A stretch of 64,000 nt of DNA from Chroogloeocystis siderophila 5.2 s.c.1 (GCF_001904655.1 NZ_MRCC01000011.1:1-64000); one strand, 5' to 3'. Positions 35,085-44,526 are shown, numbered from the stretch's first letter. Numbers and translations are program-made. Notes: generated from the sequence alone by a model not told the origin.

Positions 35085-36581
35085 TTAGGACGGCAAAATC
35101 TTCGTCAAGTCTAAGTTTGCCTCTACAATTGCAGCAAGCGTATTTAACGTAGTTTCGCGCTGTTTGCGATAGTTAGAAACACCTGTAGGTAAAGATTTTA
35201 GACCGCGTTGTTGGCGTAAGCGATTTAACCAAGCACGCCGCCAAGCGCCATTGTCGAAAATACCGTGCAAGTACGTTCCCCAAACTGATTGATAATTATC
35301 AACCAAACCCAAACTAGGATCGTCAAATAACGCTTGGTATGTATTAGGATTAGGTGGTGTATTTGGAGTTTCCACGATACGCGATCGCCCTTGATGAATT
35401 TCGTAGCCAGCAACAGGTAAGCCTACTTGTGGAAAATTTGATACAACTTGCCGTTGTCGCGCTACTTTTTGCCCTGTAATTACCGTTTGAATCGGCAATA
35501 AACTTAATCCCTTAAATCTTCCTGCTTCGCCCTCTACGCCTTCAGGATCAGCGAGAAATTTGCCTAGCATTTGAAAGCCACCACAAATTCCTAATACCGT
35601 ACCGCCGGCTGCTGCATAGTTTTGAATTGCTTCTGCCATTCCAGTTCGCTGCAAAATTAATAAGTCTGCAATTGTCGTTTTTGAACCTGGAATAATCACC
35701 GCATCAGGATGCCCCAATTCTTGCTTTGGGCTAATGTATTTTAGCGAAACACTTGGTTCGGCTTCTAACGGGTCAAAATCGGTAAAGTTAGAAATTCGGG
35801 GTAAGCGGATAACGGCGATCTCAAGTTCTCCTTGATTACTGTGTTTGCGTTCGAGTAAGTCTAAAGAGTCTTCAGCCGGAAAGACATCTTCAATCCAGGG
35901 AATAACACCTAATACAGGAATCCCCGTGCGTTCTTCCAACCAATGAAGACCTGATTCTAAAAGCGATCGCTGTCCGCGAAATTTATTGATAACGACACCG
36001 CGAATTAACGCTCTTTCCTCTGGTTCTAGTAACTCTAAAGTACCTACCACATGCGCAAAAGCACCACCGCGATCAATATCAACAACTAGCAAGGTAGGAG
36101 CATTTAAATGCTTTGCGACGCGCATATTTGTCAAGTCGCGGTGTTTAAGGTTAATTTCTGCGGGACTTCCTGCACCTTCACACACCAGCAAATCAAATTC
36201 AGCCGCGAGGTGTTGTAATGACTCTGTAATTGCCTGCCATCCTACATCAAAATATTGTTCGTAGTAATCAGTCGCGCTCACTTTGCCTACAGCTTTACCT
36301 TTGAGAATGACTTGCGAGGTCATGTTACCCTGCGGCTTGAGCAGAATAGGGTTCATGTCTACTGTCGGCGTGACTCCCGCCGCCCAAGCTTGTACGGCTT
36401 GTGCATAACCAATTTCGCCCCCACTCGTGGTGACATAGGAATTTAAAGCCATATTTTGCCCTTTGAAGGGCGCAACCCGCCAGCCACGTCGCGCCAAAAT
36501 GCGACAAATAGCTGCACTAAGGAGCGATTTTCCAGCGTGGGATGTGGTTCCTACCACCATAATTGCTTTCATAGAGGGCAT
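35085..36581 (-). CDS. cobQ: Cobyric acid synthase
   Basis: A 498-residue glutamine- and ATP-dependent amidase that amidates side chains b, d, e and g of adenosylcobyrinic acid a,c-diamide in cobalamin synthesis. The N-terminal dethiobiotin-synthase-like domain has P-loop GTTSHAGKS and GQNMALNSYVT. The C-terminal class I amidotransferase domain has the nucleophile C333 in GICGGFQMLG and the catalytic His in GTYLHGIFDN. Length is normal. It is followed by a small ferredoxin. It fits with the Ni/Co importer and the B12-dependent radical SAM gene in this window. Confidence 0.96.
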   Translation of the reverse strand: MPSMKAIMVVGTTSHAGKSLLSAAICRILARRGWRVAPFKGQNMALNSYVTTSGGEIGYAQAVQAWAAGVTPTVDMNPILLKPQGNMTSQVILKGKAVGKVSATDYYEQYFDVGWQAITESLQHLAAEFDLLVCEGAGSPAEINLKHRDLTNMRVAKHLNAPTLLVVDIDRGGAFAHVVGTLELLEPEERALIRGVVINKFRGQRSLLESGLHWLEERTGIPVLGVIPWIEDVFPAEDSLDLLERKHSNQGELEIAVIRLPRISNFTDFDPLEAEPSVSLKYISPKQELGHPDAVIIPGSKTTIADLLILQRTGMAEAIQNYAAAGGTVLGICGGFQMLGKFLADPEGVEGEAGRFKGLSLLPIQTVITGQKVARQRQVVSNFPQVGLPVAGYEIHQGRSRIVETPNTPPNPNTYQALFDDPSLGLVDNYQSVWGTYLHGIFDNGAWRRAWLNRLRQQRGLKSLPTGVSNYRKQRETTLNTLAAIVEANLDLTKILPS

Positions 36582-36698
36582 CTATCTTGAGAAGTTAAAA
36601 AGTGAGGTATCAAGTCGGCTGTAGTTATAGCATCAAGTCTCATTTCATATTTTTCCCTTTTCTTGCTCACTTTCAACTATTTGTAAAGCAATACTCGC

Positions 36699-37097
36699 TT
36701 AAAATGGCAGTCGCAGCCAGCGATTCAGCATATTTGACAGACGATCACGACGTGTTGGATTCCACGATTGTTGAGTTTCTTCGACTAACTGCCGACCTAA
36801 CGGCGTTAAACGAAAACTATCTGTAATTCCCTGTCCGTCAACTTCACGGCGCAGTACTCCAACTTGAATTAACCACATTAAAGCATTTTCTACGGCTAAT
36901 TCCGATAGCGGACGCTTGGTATAGCCTTGCTGAGTGCCACTCACATTGGCGATCGCATTGGTAGAAACGCTTTGATAGCACATCGTTTCAAATAAATGTC
37001 GTTGAAACGGCGAACACGCCAGTGCTACTTTCGCGCGTTCGACTGTTTTTCTTGGATAAAGAACTTTTTTGGGACTGTTGGACTCGGCAATCGACAT
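36699..37097 (-). CDS. Conserved cyanobacterial protein (Npun_F0494-type)
   Basis: A 132-residue soluble protein with a winged-helix-like layout: HLFETMCYQSVSTNAIANVSG, then ELAVENALMWLIQVGVLRREVDG and a DSFRLTPLGRQLVEE wing, a pattern seen in small DNA-binding or adaptor proteins. I associate it with a conserved cyanobacterial family named after Npun_F0494; the function is unknown. It lies upstream of cobQ on the same strand with a 117-base gap. Confidence 0.7.
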   Translation of the reverse strand: MSIAESNSPKKVLYPRKTVERAKVALACSPFQRHLFETMCYQSVSTNAIANVSGTQQGYTKRPLSELAVENALMWLIQVGVLRREVDGQGITDSFRLTPLGRQLVEETQQSWNPTRRDRLSNMLNRWLRLPF

Positions 37098-37962
37098 TTT
37101 GTCTTGCTCATTACACTACTTTGTTAGAAATATCGTTAACAATATTTCTTTATGGCTAGCTATCTATTTTAAACAGTAGTTGTGATTCAACGCCGAAATC
37201 ATCAATTCATCAGTGTAGGCAAGTTAGATTTGCGGTAGAAGTATAAAAAAAGCAGTCAGGGCAGTGCCAATCTAACCAACAGTGCGATCGCTAAAAGGTT
37301 TCAGTAAAATTGCGCATGACAAATAGTAGGAGTGTTTTTAAATTTATGTTGTAGCTAAGTTATGTAGACAATGCTACAGAACTATGATTTATTACCTGCT
37401 AATTTGCATTGTTTATCAAAGAATCAAGACAGTTATACCTAGCTTCACAAGATGTCGTAACAATCAAATGGCTTCTAATGTGCGATGTTGCTGGATGTCC
37501 AAAATTTTGTACGAGAAATACTAAAGCACAAAGATCTTTAGAAAAAGGAATACTGTCTTTTATTTAGCAACAAGAATATTTACATTTTTTAGAGTTGTTT
37601 AGAGAACCTTATAAATACCTGCTTTTCTTTTATTGAGGTCTCTAACAACTAAGTTGCAGAGACTTAAAGCGACTCAAAAACTATCTTCAATATAACTAAT
37701 TTTAGTATATGGATTAAAGCAACTACCAATTTCTAACTTGAGTGTTATGAGTAGTGAGAAATTGGGAATACTCTTTTACAAGAGAACTTTATTAGTCAAA
37801 CAGATTATGATGCTACACATATTTCAAATACTGCTGAAACAAGCGGCAGTTTAGAAGAGTAAATCAAATAAGGATAACAGTAATTAGATACTCGGCTACA
37901 ACAAAGTAGTCAAACATTTTAAGAAATGTTTAGCTATTTCTATAAAACTTTTAGATATAATC
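37098..37962. other. Long AT-rich spacer before the lone binding-protein gene
   Basis: 865 bases without a convincing gene. An imperfect dyad GAGGTCTCTAACAACT/AAGTTGCAGAGACTT lies at 37635-37666 and could be a terminator or regulatory hairpin. A short frame ending TAA near 37862 reads EIGNTLLQENFISQTDYDATHI and looks somewhat coding-like, but it has no start and no recognised family. The region probably holds decayed sequence as well as the promoter of the next gene. Confidence 0.4.
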
Positions 37963-39000
37963 ATGAAAATAAATAAAATCCTGTCACTTATTGGCGTTTT
38001 CTTAGTTAGCTTAATAGTGACTGTTAGCTGTTCTTCGACACAACCAGCCTCTAATATTACGAATACTGCTGCAACAGCTACGCCAGTTCAAATGGGTTAT
38101 AGTGGTTGGCCTGGCTGGTATCCTTGGGCAGTTGCAAATGAGCAAAACTTATTTGCTAAAAATAATGTTCAAGTAAATCTTAGATGGTTTGATGGCTACT
38201 TAGATTCTATGAATGCAATGAATGCAGGTCAGTTAGATGCTAATTGTCAAACTTTAGACCAAACAATTAGTTCAGCAGCGAATGGCTCTGACCAAGTTGT
38301 TGTTCTAGTTAATGATAACTCAACGGGTAATGATAAAGTTATTGTCCGTGAAGGTATTAATAGTATCGCTGAATTGAAAGGCAAAAAAGTTGCAGCAGAA
38401 GAAGGAACTGTAGACCATTTTCTATTACTTTTAGGGATGAAAGAAGCTGGAATAACTCAAGCAGACATTGAGTTTTTTCCGCTAGAGACAGGTGCTGCGG
38501 CTGCCGCATTTGCAGCAGGTAGAGTTGATGCAGTAGCAGTATATGCACCTTTTACAACTAAAGCTCTAGAACGTCCTGGAAGTAAAGAATTATTTAGTTC
38601 TAAAGATTTTCCTGGAGCAATTCCAGATCATTTAGTTGTCAGTAGAAAGATGATTAATGAGCGTCCTCAAGAAGTACAAGCACTCGTCAACACCTGGTTT
38701 GATACTTTAGATTTTATACAGAAAAATCAGGCAAAATCTCTTGAAATTATGGCTCAAAAGGCTGGGGTTTCGGTTGCAGATTATAAAACTTACGATGCTG
38801 GTACTACACTTTTCTCTGTTGAACAAAACTTGCAAGCCTTTCAACCAAGAAATGATATGCAATCTTTGCATTATGCAGCTAAAGAGATTAATAAGTTTCT
38901 TTTGGAAGCTGACTTGATTAAACGTATTCCCGACTTAAATCGTATATTTGACGATCGTTTCGTTAAAGCTTACGCTGCTTCTCGCAAAGGGCGAGTGTAG
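37963..39000 (+). CDS. NMT1/SsuA-like ABC transporter substrate-binding lipoprotein
   Basis: A 345-residue periplasmic binding lipoprotein (lipobox VSC at about residue 23). The body is a class II binding protein of the nitrate/sulfonate/thiamine-precursor group: GYSGWPGWYPWAVANEQNLF, FDGYLDSMNAMNAGQLDANCQ, and AELKGKKVAAEEGTVDHFLL. This GWPGW subgroup is, as I recall, linked to nitrogenous compounds such as urea or guanidine in cyanobacteria. No permease or ATPase adjoins; a strong terminator follows, so the gene is monocistronic. Confidence 0.82.
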   Translation: MKINKILSLIGVFLVSLIVTVSCSSTQPASNITNTAATATPVQMGYSGWPGWYPWAVANEQNLFAKNNVQVNLRWFDGYLDSMNAMNAGQLDANCQTLDQTISSAANGSDQVVVLVNDNSTGNDKVIVREGINSIAELKGKKVAAEEGTVDHFLLLLGMKEAGITQADIEFFPLETGAAAAAFAAGRVDAVAVYAPFTTKALERPGSKELFSSKDFPGAIPDHLVVSRKMINERPQEVQALVNTWFDTLDFIQKNQAKSLEIMAQKAGVSVADYKTYDAGTTLFSVEQNLQAFQPRNDMQSLHYAAKEINKFLLEADLIKRIPDLNRIFDDRFVKAYAASRKGRV

Positions 39001-39050
39001 TTTTTCCTTAGTGTTGCTAATCTCATTCAGTCAGTAGTTATTAATAAATA

Positions 39051-39106
39051 TATGGCTTACCCTAACAAGTTCAACGCTTTTAAAGGTAAGCCATAATTAT
39101 TTTTTT
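39051..39106 (+). terminator. Rho-independent terminator of the binding-protein gene
   Basis: TATGGCTTACC (39051-39061) pairs perfectly with GGTAAGCCATA (39085-39095); the stem is followed by AATTATTTTTTT. It lies 50 bases after the stop of the binding-protein gene. The long loop is unusual, but the T-run is good. Confidence 0.75.
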
Positions 39107-39356
39107 ATGCAAAATAATATAAATTTGCTCAATAGCCTGGTAACTAACATCACAGTTGCATCCGGTTTGCCACTTTCAGTAATCTATCTCATATATTTGT
39201 GTAATAAAGTTTGCAGTATTAACAAGTTAATGCATCTGAAAAAGCTGCTGAAGTCAATAATTTATAACTTTACTCTAGAAAATAATGACCTTACAGTGTG
39301 TAAACTTAACCCTTGATATAGCGATCCTATTTGAGTTGTGAAAATTATTTTTTAAT

Positions 39357-39420
39357 AAACCACAAAGGCACATAGACGCCCGTAGGGCGACTTCTCGTAG
39401 AGTAGGACACAAAGGAGAGG
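39357..39420. repeat. Dispersed repeat with nested GTA mini-hairpins
   Basis: The tract AAACCACAAAGGCACATAGA is interrupted by the mini-palindrome CGCCC-GTA-GGGCG (39377-39389) and CTC-GTA-GAG before the tract resumes as ACACAAAGGAGAGG. It looks like a small repeat inserted into another repeat, a pattern known from cyanobacterial spacers. Confidence 0.45.
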
Positions 39421-39622
39421 TTTTTCACGAATGATTTAGGACTGCTATATAAGGAAATAGTACATTTTCGTTTCTTGTGTTTGTCATCTTTAGCAGAAAA
39501 ATGTTGCGAAGATATATCAATTTGTTGTTACACTGAACTTTTTAACTAAAATCTGAATTATTCTGACCGAGATAAACCTTATGATTAATTATCATTTAAG
39601 TAGGAAATTCTCTAAGAAAAAT

Positions 39623-39902
39623 ATGCAAATCAAAGCTCAAATTTATACAGTAAAGAATATTACGGTTGCCCTACCGAATTGGTACGTGGTAATATCGACT
39701 TCTTTTAGAGGACGATTCTGTACATTTGATAGAAGTCTATAGTGAGTTGGGCTACTGCGATACTGATGATAATTTTTTCTGTAGAGAGCAACTTATAGGA
39801 ATGTTTTTTGGTTCGAGTAGTCAGTTTAACTATTCTCTTGAAGAAAGAATAGAATTTAGTACAGGCTTGCGCGAAATCAAAGCGATTGATTGCGAGACTT
39901 AG
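39623..39902 (+). pseudogene. Frameshifted small gene of unknown family
   Basis: ATG 39623 opens MQIKAQIYTVKNITVALPNW, but this frame closes soon after. A second frame from about 39693 continues LLLEDDSVHLIEVYSELGY and later GMFFGSSSQFNYSLEERIEF to a TAG at 39900-39902. The second half has strongly coding-like composition yet no start codon, so one frameshift near 39693-39705 best explains both pieces. The joined product would be about 93 residues. No family was recognised. It converges on rnz, with the final codon overlapping its stop. Confidence 0.55.
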
Positions 39903-40879
39903 TAATTAACCATTTCGTTTTGCCCAGAAGTTTTTGCCAATTCTGCTTCACGCCGTCTAGGAACTTCATACGTCATAAAATCGTATGCCATTTGTGTGTT
40001 AGGAAAAATTGCTTGGGCTTCCTGAAGTAAATCTTTTAATTCGATGACGTTTCCTGGCGCATAGCGGGGACTAAAATGCGTCATAATTAACTGTTTAACT
40101 TGAGCCGCTAAAGCGACTTGTGCTGCCATTGTTGAGGTAGAGTGGAGGCGTTGAAAAGCAAGTTCTGCATCTTGATGCGAGAAAGTTGCTTCGTGAATGA
40201 GGACATCGGCATTTTGAGCTAGGTGGACTGCGCCATCGCAATAGATAGTATCTGTACAATAAGCAATTTTGCGTCCGATTTCTGGTAAACCGCATAGATC
40301 AGCGCCGTGAATGGTGCGTCCGTCAAGCAGTGTCACAGTTTCCCCGCGTTTAAGTTGACCGTAAATTCTGCCAGGGGGAATTGCTAGGGCTTTTGCTTTT
40401 TCGACATCAAACCTTCCTGGGCGATCTTTTTCGGCTACGCGGTAGCCAAAAGTTGTAATCCGATGTTCTAATCGTTCGCACGTGACAGTAAATTCGTTAT
40501 CTTCATATACAACACCAGGTTGTACTGTATGGACTTGGATGTTGTATGCTAAGTGAGTCGAAGAATAACGACCACACGCGCGCAAGTATTCGTCTAATTT
40601 AGGTGGACCATAGATATCGATTCTTTTTGTGTTGCCAGCCAATCCACAGGTTGCTAAAAGCCCCATTAATCCAAAAATGTGATCCCCGTGTAAATGGGTA
40701 ATAAAGATCCGTGAAAGTTGGCTGATTTTCAGCTCGCTGCGTAAAATTTGATGTTGCGTACCTTCGCCACAGTCGAACAACCACACTTCGGCTCTTTGCG
40801 GTAAACGAAGCGCCACGCTAGAAACATTACGCGATCGCGTGGGGACACCAGAACTTGTTCCTAAAAATGTAATTTGCAC
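39899..40879 (-). CDS. rnz: Ribonuclease Z (tRNA 3-prime processing)
   Basis: A 326-residue metallo-beta-lactamase-fold endonuclease that removes the 3-prime trailer of tRNA precursors. The N-terminus [20 protein letters not shown] is diagnostic, the zinc motif is HLHGDHIFG, and further ligands lie in [15 protein letters not shown] and MTHFSPRY. Length matches the bacterial short form (about 310-330). Confidence 0.96.
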   Translation of the reverse strand: MQITFLGTSSGVPTRSRNVSSVALRLPQRAEVWLFDCGEGTQHQILRSELKISQLSRIFITHLHGDHIFGLMGLLATCGLAGNTKRIDIYGPPKLDEYLRACGRYSSTHLAYNIQVHTVQPGVVYEDNEFTVTCERLEHRITTFGYRVAEKDRPGRFDVEKAKALAIPPGRIYGQLKRGETVTLLDGRTIHGADLCGLPEIGRKIAYCTDTIYCDGAVHLAQNADVLIHEATFSHQDAELAFQRLHSTSTMAAQVALAAQVKQLIMTHFSPRYAPGNVIELKDLLQEAQAIFPNTQMAYDFMTYEVPRRREAELAKTSGQNEMVNY

Positions 40880-41066
40880 GAAAGTGGCAACCTATCTACA
40901 GAATTTTGCGACTTCTTTATCTATAGTGGCACGACTAGAGTAGAAAACTCGTTTGTGGGGTCGATTGCTGCAAAAAGCAGTTAATTCGCTTATACTGATG
41001 TATTTGAAATTTGATCGTCATCAACCTCTATTTAATCGCCAGAACAAAAAATGTAAGGATGCCAGT

Positions 41067-42185
41067 ATGAAATTTAAACTTCTACGCTTGTTATCGCTTC
41101 AAGGGCGCTTCTGGTGGTCAACCTTGTTTTGGCTCGCGTTCATTACTCCCTCAGCGGCAATGGAAATTCGCGTAGCAATTGAACAAGGTGTCGAGCAAGT
41201 TAAAGTTGGTAGTTCAACAACGGCGACAATCCGCGATTACAGCAGTGGCAAACCGTTGGGACAACTTGCGGCAATGAATGCCTTTTACGCGCAACCCAAT
41301 CCTGCTGGCGTTGCCTTAGCGCAGGTAAAATCTTCGGCGATGTGGGTTGAGCCGAGTGGGGATGGCTATGTATTCATTGGCGATCGCTGGTATCGCGGAA
41401 AAACCTTGTTAATGCCCACACAACAAGGCGTAACTGCGGTTAACTACGTCGATTTGGAACAGTATCTCTACAGCGTTCTCGGCGGAGAGATGAATGGTAA
41501 TTGGCATCAAGAAGCTTTAAAAGCCCAAGCCGTTGCGGCGCGTACTTATGCGGTTTACAAGCGAGAAAATGAAAGCAACGGTGTTTATGATGTTGTCAAT
41601 ACGCAAGCATCACAGGTTTACAAGGGTATTGCCAGCGAATCACCTGGTACTCATGCTGCGGTAAATGCCACCACGGGGCAAATCCTCACTCACAATAACA
41701 AAGCGATTCTCGCAGCCTTTCATGCGTGTTCGGGCGGTCATACAGAAAACGTTGAAGATGTGTGGTCGCAACCATTACCATACTTACGGGGCGTTGCTGG
41801 CTACGATGACAATGTGAATGCCTGTCAGTGGGTAAAGACGGTGACGGGAGCAGAACTGAACCAGAAAATTACTGGAATTGGCACGGTACAAGCTTTAACG
41901 CCCGTTTTAAGTCCTTATGGTAGCGTCAAAAGCATGAAATTTATCGGCGATCGCGGTACGCGCGAACTGCGAGGTGATGCTTTACGTACTGCGCTTGGTT
42001 TGAGAAGTACGCGCTTTACGATCACAGCCGAACCTTTGGGTTTACGCTTTGATGGTCGTGGTTGGGGTCATGGCTTGGGTATGAGTCAATGGGGAGCGTA
42101 TAATTTAGCGCAACAGGGTGTTAAGTACCAGCAAATTTTATCGCACTACTATCGCGGTGCTAGCCTGGCTCAGCTAAAACCTTAA
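41067..42185 (+). CDS. SpoIID/LytB-domain protein (putative amidase enhancer)
   Basis: A 372-residue exported protein with an N-terminal signal peptide or anchor (LLSLQGRFWWSTLFWLAF) and a SpoIID domain: YLYSVLGGEMNGNWHQEAL, KAQAVAARTYAVYK, and the C-terminal signature GRGWGHGLGMSQWGAY. SpoIID is a lytic transglycosylase acting on peptidoglycan denuded of stem peptides. The start is placed at ATG 41067, with AAGGA seven bases upstream; a longer frame from 40953 adds non-family residues. Cyanobacterial homologues are likely to act in wall remodelling. Confidence 0.88.
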   Translation: MKFKLLRLLSLQGRFWWSTLFWLAFITPSAAMEIRVAIEQGVEQVKVGSSTTATIRDYSSGKPLGQLAAMNAFYAQPNPAGVALAQVKSSAMWVEPSGDGYVFIGDRWYRGKTLLMPTQQGVTAVNYVDLEQYLYSVLGGEMNGNWHQEALKAQAVAARTYAVYKRENESNGVYDVVNTQASQVYKGIASESPGTHAAVNATTGQILTHNNKAILAAFHACSGGHTENVEDVWSQPLPYLRGVAGYDDNVNACQWVKTVTGAELNQKITGIGTVQALTPVLSPYGSVKSMKFIGDRGTRELRGDALRTALGLRSTRFTITAEPLGLRFDGRGWGHGLGMSQWGAYNLAQQGVKYQQILSHYYRGASLAQLKP

Positions 42186-42239
42186 CCCTAAATCCGATTT
42201 AGCCTTGAGGAATATTGTGGTGTGGCAAACACGATCGCA

Positions 42240-42323
42240 TTATTTCTCATTCAGCATCGCTTCAGCATATTCAAGCCAGTTAAGTAATTCTTCGTTTTCT
42301 ACTAATTTATTGTGGTTGCAATT
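42240..42323 (-). pseudogene. Short coding-like fragment overlapping the 3-prime end of holB
   Basis: On the minus strand a frame reads NKLVENEELLNWLEYAEAML and ends NEK-stop at 42240-42242. It has coding-like composition but no start codon; upstream it meets a stop inside holB in another frame. It could be the tail of a decayed gene or a chance frame; the family is not recognised. Confidence 0.3.
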
Positions 42324-43278
42324 GACTCATTTGTAGAAACGTCACTTCCCAAACTAATCGTGGTTGTGCGTAGGAGCGTAAGTACTTTTTGGCTTGTTCT
42401 AAATATGGTAAAGGTGAGTGTTGTATGTCTCCTGCTAGAAACTGCTGCCAATAAGCGTGTTGTAGGTAATCTATCAACCACAATTGCGCTTCTGTCTCTA
42501 AAGTTTTATCAATTTGTCTTGCTAAATCTAAGGCGCTATGCAGCGATCGCGGTGGATGAGTCAGCGCTTTGATGAGTTCAGCAGGAATTGCTTGGAGTTG
42601 CTGAATTGCGGCGATTGCATCTCCTGGGCTTCCTTGTGCGATCGCTAATATAGTGGGTGACATCTGCAAATTTTCATCGCTAGCTTGCTGTAAAACTTGC
42701 GTCATCTGCTCGCGACTTAGGCGATAAAATGGAATTCGCTGACACCGCGATACTAATGTTGGTAACAACGCTTCCACCGCAGGCGCAATTAAGATGATTG
42801 TTGCTAGTCCTGGTTCTTCTAGTGTTTTGAGCAACGCATTCGCTGCGGCTTCTGCGATTGTTTCTGCTTGTTCAATGACAACTAGATTGCGAGATGCTTC
42901 TAACGGAGAACGGCTGAGAAATTGCGCGATTTCTCGAACTTGTTCGACGCGAATTATTGGCGGTGCTTTGCGTTTGACTCCAGCATCGGCGGCTTCTGCG
43001 GCGGTGAGTCGTTGTCCTTGATGCAGATAAGTTGGTTGCACCCACAATACGTCTGGGTGGTTTCCTAGTTGTACGCGTTGTTTGATTTGGGGATGCTGAG
43101 CGACTGGAACATTTGTACAGAAGATTTGCTGAATAAAGCACTGTGCGGTTAAACTACGTCCTACCCCAGGTGAACCAACAAACAAATAAGCTGGCGCAAT
43201 TCGTTGACGATCAATGGCTTGTGTTAGTAATGCGATCGCTTGTGTTTGTCCGATAACTGGTGCGAAAAAGTTGGACAT
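42307..43278 (-). CDS. holB: DNA polymerase III delta-prime subunit
   Basis: A 323-residue AAA+ clamp-loader subunit. N-terminal FAPVIGQTQAIALLTQAI, the P-loop-like FVGSPGVGRSLTA (degenerate, as usual for delta-prime), the SRC-type sensor segment LVSRCQRIPFYRL, and VVIEQAETIAEAAANALLKT are characteristic. It loads the beta clamp with DnaX and HolA. It follows tmk on the same strand (78-base gap), the common tmk-holB arrangement. Confidence 0.93.
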   Translation of the reverse strand: MSNFFAPVIGQTQAIALLTQAIDRQRIAPAYLFVGSPGVGRSLTAQCFIQQIFCTNVPVAQHPQIKQRVQLGNHPDVLWVQPTYLHQGQRLTAAEAADAGVKRKAPPIIRVEQVREIAQFLSRSPLEASRNLVVIEQAETIAEAAANALLKTLEEPGLATIILIAPAVEALLPTLVSRCQRIPFYRLSREQMTQVLQQASDENLQMSPTILAIAQGSPGDAIAAIQQLQAIPAELIKALTHPPRSLHSALDLARQIDKTLETEAQLWLIDYLQHAYWQQFLAGDIQHSPLPYLEQAKKYLRSYAQPRLVWEVTFLQMSQLQPQ

Positions 43279-43356
43279 ATATAAAGGTCAGGGGTCAGCG
43301 TTAAGATTTAATCTATGTTGGGCTGTTTGCAGTTTTGCTTTCCCAGACGGTAATAA

Positions 43357-44028
43357 TTACGATTTACTCTTGCTTCTAATTTCAGGAAAGCGTTGTAGTA
43401 AGATTTGCTGAATTTGTTCTTGTACTTCAGCTACGCTGCGACTAGCATCGACTCGAACAATCCGATTTGGGTGGTTTTGAGCTAATTCAGTGTAACCTTG
43501 TTGTACGCGGCGATGAAACTCTATTTTTTCTTGCTCGATGCGATCACCTCCGGCGCTGCGCTCCGCGCAATCACTCGTACTTTGGTACTGTTTTCTGGCG
43601 AGACTGATAGCTACATCGATATCTAACCAAATTGTGACATCGCTTTCTAATCCACGTGTGGCAATGGAATTTAATTGCGCAATTAAGCTATGACTTAGAC
43701 CTCGCCCGTAACCCTGATACGCGACGGTAGAATCAACATAGCGATCGCATAAAATAATGGTTCCATTAGCGAGCTCGGGTTTGAGGACTTCTTCTACGTG
43801 TTGGGCGCGGTCTGCTACGTATAATAATAACTCAGTAGAATGATAAATTGGCTGTGTATTTACATTTAACAATAATTGGCGTAGCGCCGTACCTAAATCT
43901 GTTCCACCTGGTTCGCGGGTGACGATCACAGATAACGATAATGTTTTTAGCCATTGATGCGATCGCTGTAACTGCGTTGTTTTGCCGCAACCTTCGACAC
44001 CTTCAAAGACAATCAATCTACCACTCAT
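43357..44028 (-). CDS. tmk: Thymidylate kinase with in-frame repeat insertion
   Basis: A 223-residue dTMP kinase. P-loop FEGVEGCGKTTQ (8-19), DRYVDSTVAYQG for substrate binding (95-106), and a LID region ending GDRIEQEKIEFHRRV. The LID normally runs directly into DRIE; here the extra residues DCAERSAGG (153-161) are encoded by a GC-rich palindromic repeat inserted in frame. The kinase core is intact, so it is probably functional. It is the first gene of the tmk-holB pair. Confidence 0.95.
   Translation of the reverse strand: MSGRLIVFEGVEGCGKTTQLQRSHQWLKTLSLSVIVTREPGGTDLGTALRQLLLNVNTQPIYHSTELLLYVADRAQHVEEVLKPELANGTIILCDRYVDSTVAYQGYGRGLSHSLIAQLNSIATRGLESDVTIWLDIDVAISLARKQYQSTSDCAERSAGGDRIEQEKIEFHRRVQQGYTELAQNHPNRIVRVDASRSVAEVQEQIQQILLQRFPEIRSKSKS
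43545..43574. repeat. GC-rich palindromic repeat inserted in tmk
   Basis: The stretch CTCCGGCGCTGCGCTCCGCG, bounded by HIP1-like GATCACC and AATCAC, is unlike the surrounding tmk sequence and adds about nine codons. It matches the style of cyanobacterial HIP1-flanked palindromic spacer repeats. It is translated without a frameshift. Confidence 0.55.
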
Positions 44029-44159
44029 GCGCTTACTTTACTCTATACAGAAGTCGAAATAAATTTCTCAATGCGCTAGCTTTGTTTTGCTAACCCCTGG
44101 TATTGGCAATCTGTCGTATATCATAGAATCGACGCGCGTTTTCCCAGCGAGGAGTATTT

Positions 44160-44507
44160 ATGGCTCGCTATACCAGCTGGTTCACTGTTGAAGTTCCACC
44201 TACACGTTTACAGCAGTTACTGATTGAGGTTTTGCAAACTTGCAATCTTGATATTGTATACCACACAAGCGACTACATCATGGCGCAGGAAATTCCTGGC
44301 AAAACTCCTTTCGCTCGATTGGTCGTTGTCGAAGTACTTATAGATAAAACAATGAATTCAACCACAGAAACGCGGATCAACATTGTCGTTAAAAACGAAG
44401 AATTACCGCTACAAATGAATAACCATTGCTACCAAATGTTTCAACAAGTAAATCAGGCGATCGCCGATAATCATCAGTGGCAGCTAATCGAAAGTATTTG
44501 TGGGTGA
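44160..44507 (+). CDS. Conserved cyanobacterial hypothetical protein
   Basis: A 115-residue protein with a compact alpha/beta layout (WFTVEVPPTRLQQLLIEVLQ, FARLVVVEVLIDK, TRINIVVKNEELPL). No signal peptide or membrane segment. Such short conserved proteins occur in cyanobacteria without known function. A hairpin follows 20 bases after the stop. Confidence 0.65.
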   Translation: MARYTSWFTVEVPPTRLQQLLIEVLQTCNLDIVYHTSDYIMAQEIPGKTPFARLVVVEVLIDKTMNSTTETRINIVVKNEELPLQMNNHCYQMFQQVNQAIADNHQWQLIESICG

Positions 44508-44526
44508 ACTAATAATTTATAAAAAT

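Noticed and set aside
37700-37870. Short coding-like frame (ISQTDYDATHISNTAETSG...) before the binding-protein gene
   Set aside because: No start, no family and only about 35 codons; kept only as a remark in the spacer entry.
39107-39316. Open frame of 69 codons after the binding-protein gene
   Set aside because: Its start codon lies in the T-run of the terminator and the translation has no recognisable family or ribosome-binding site.
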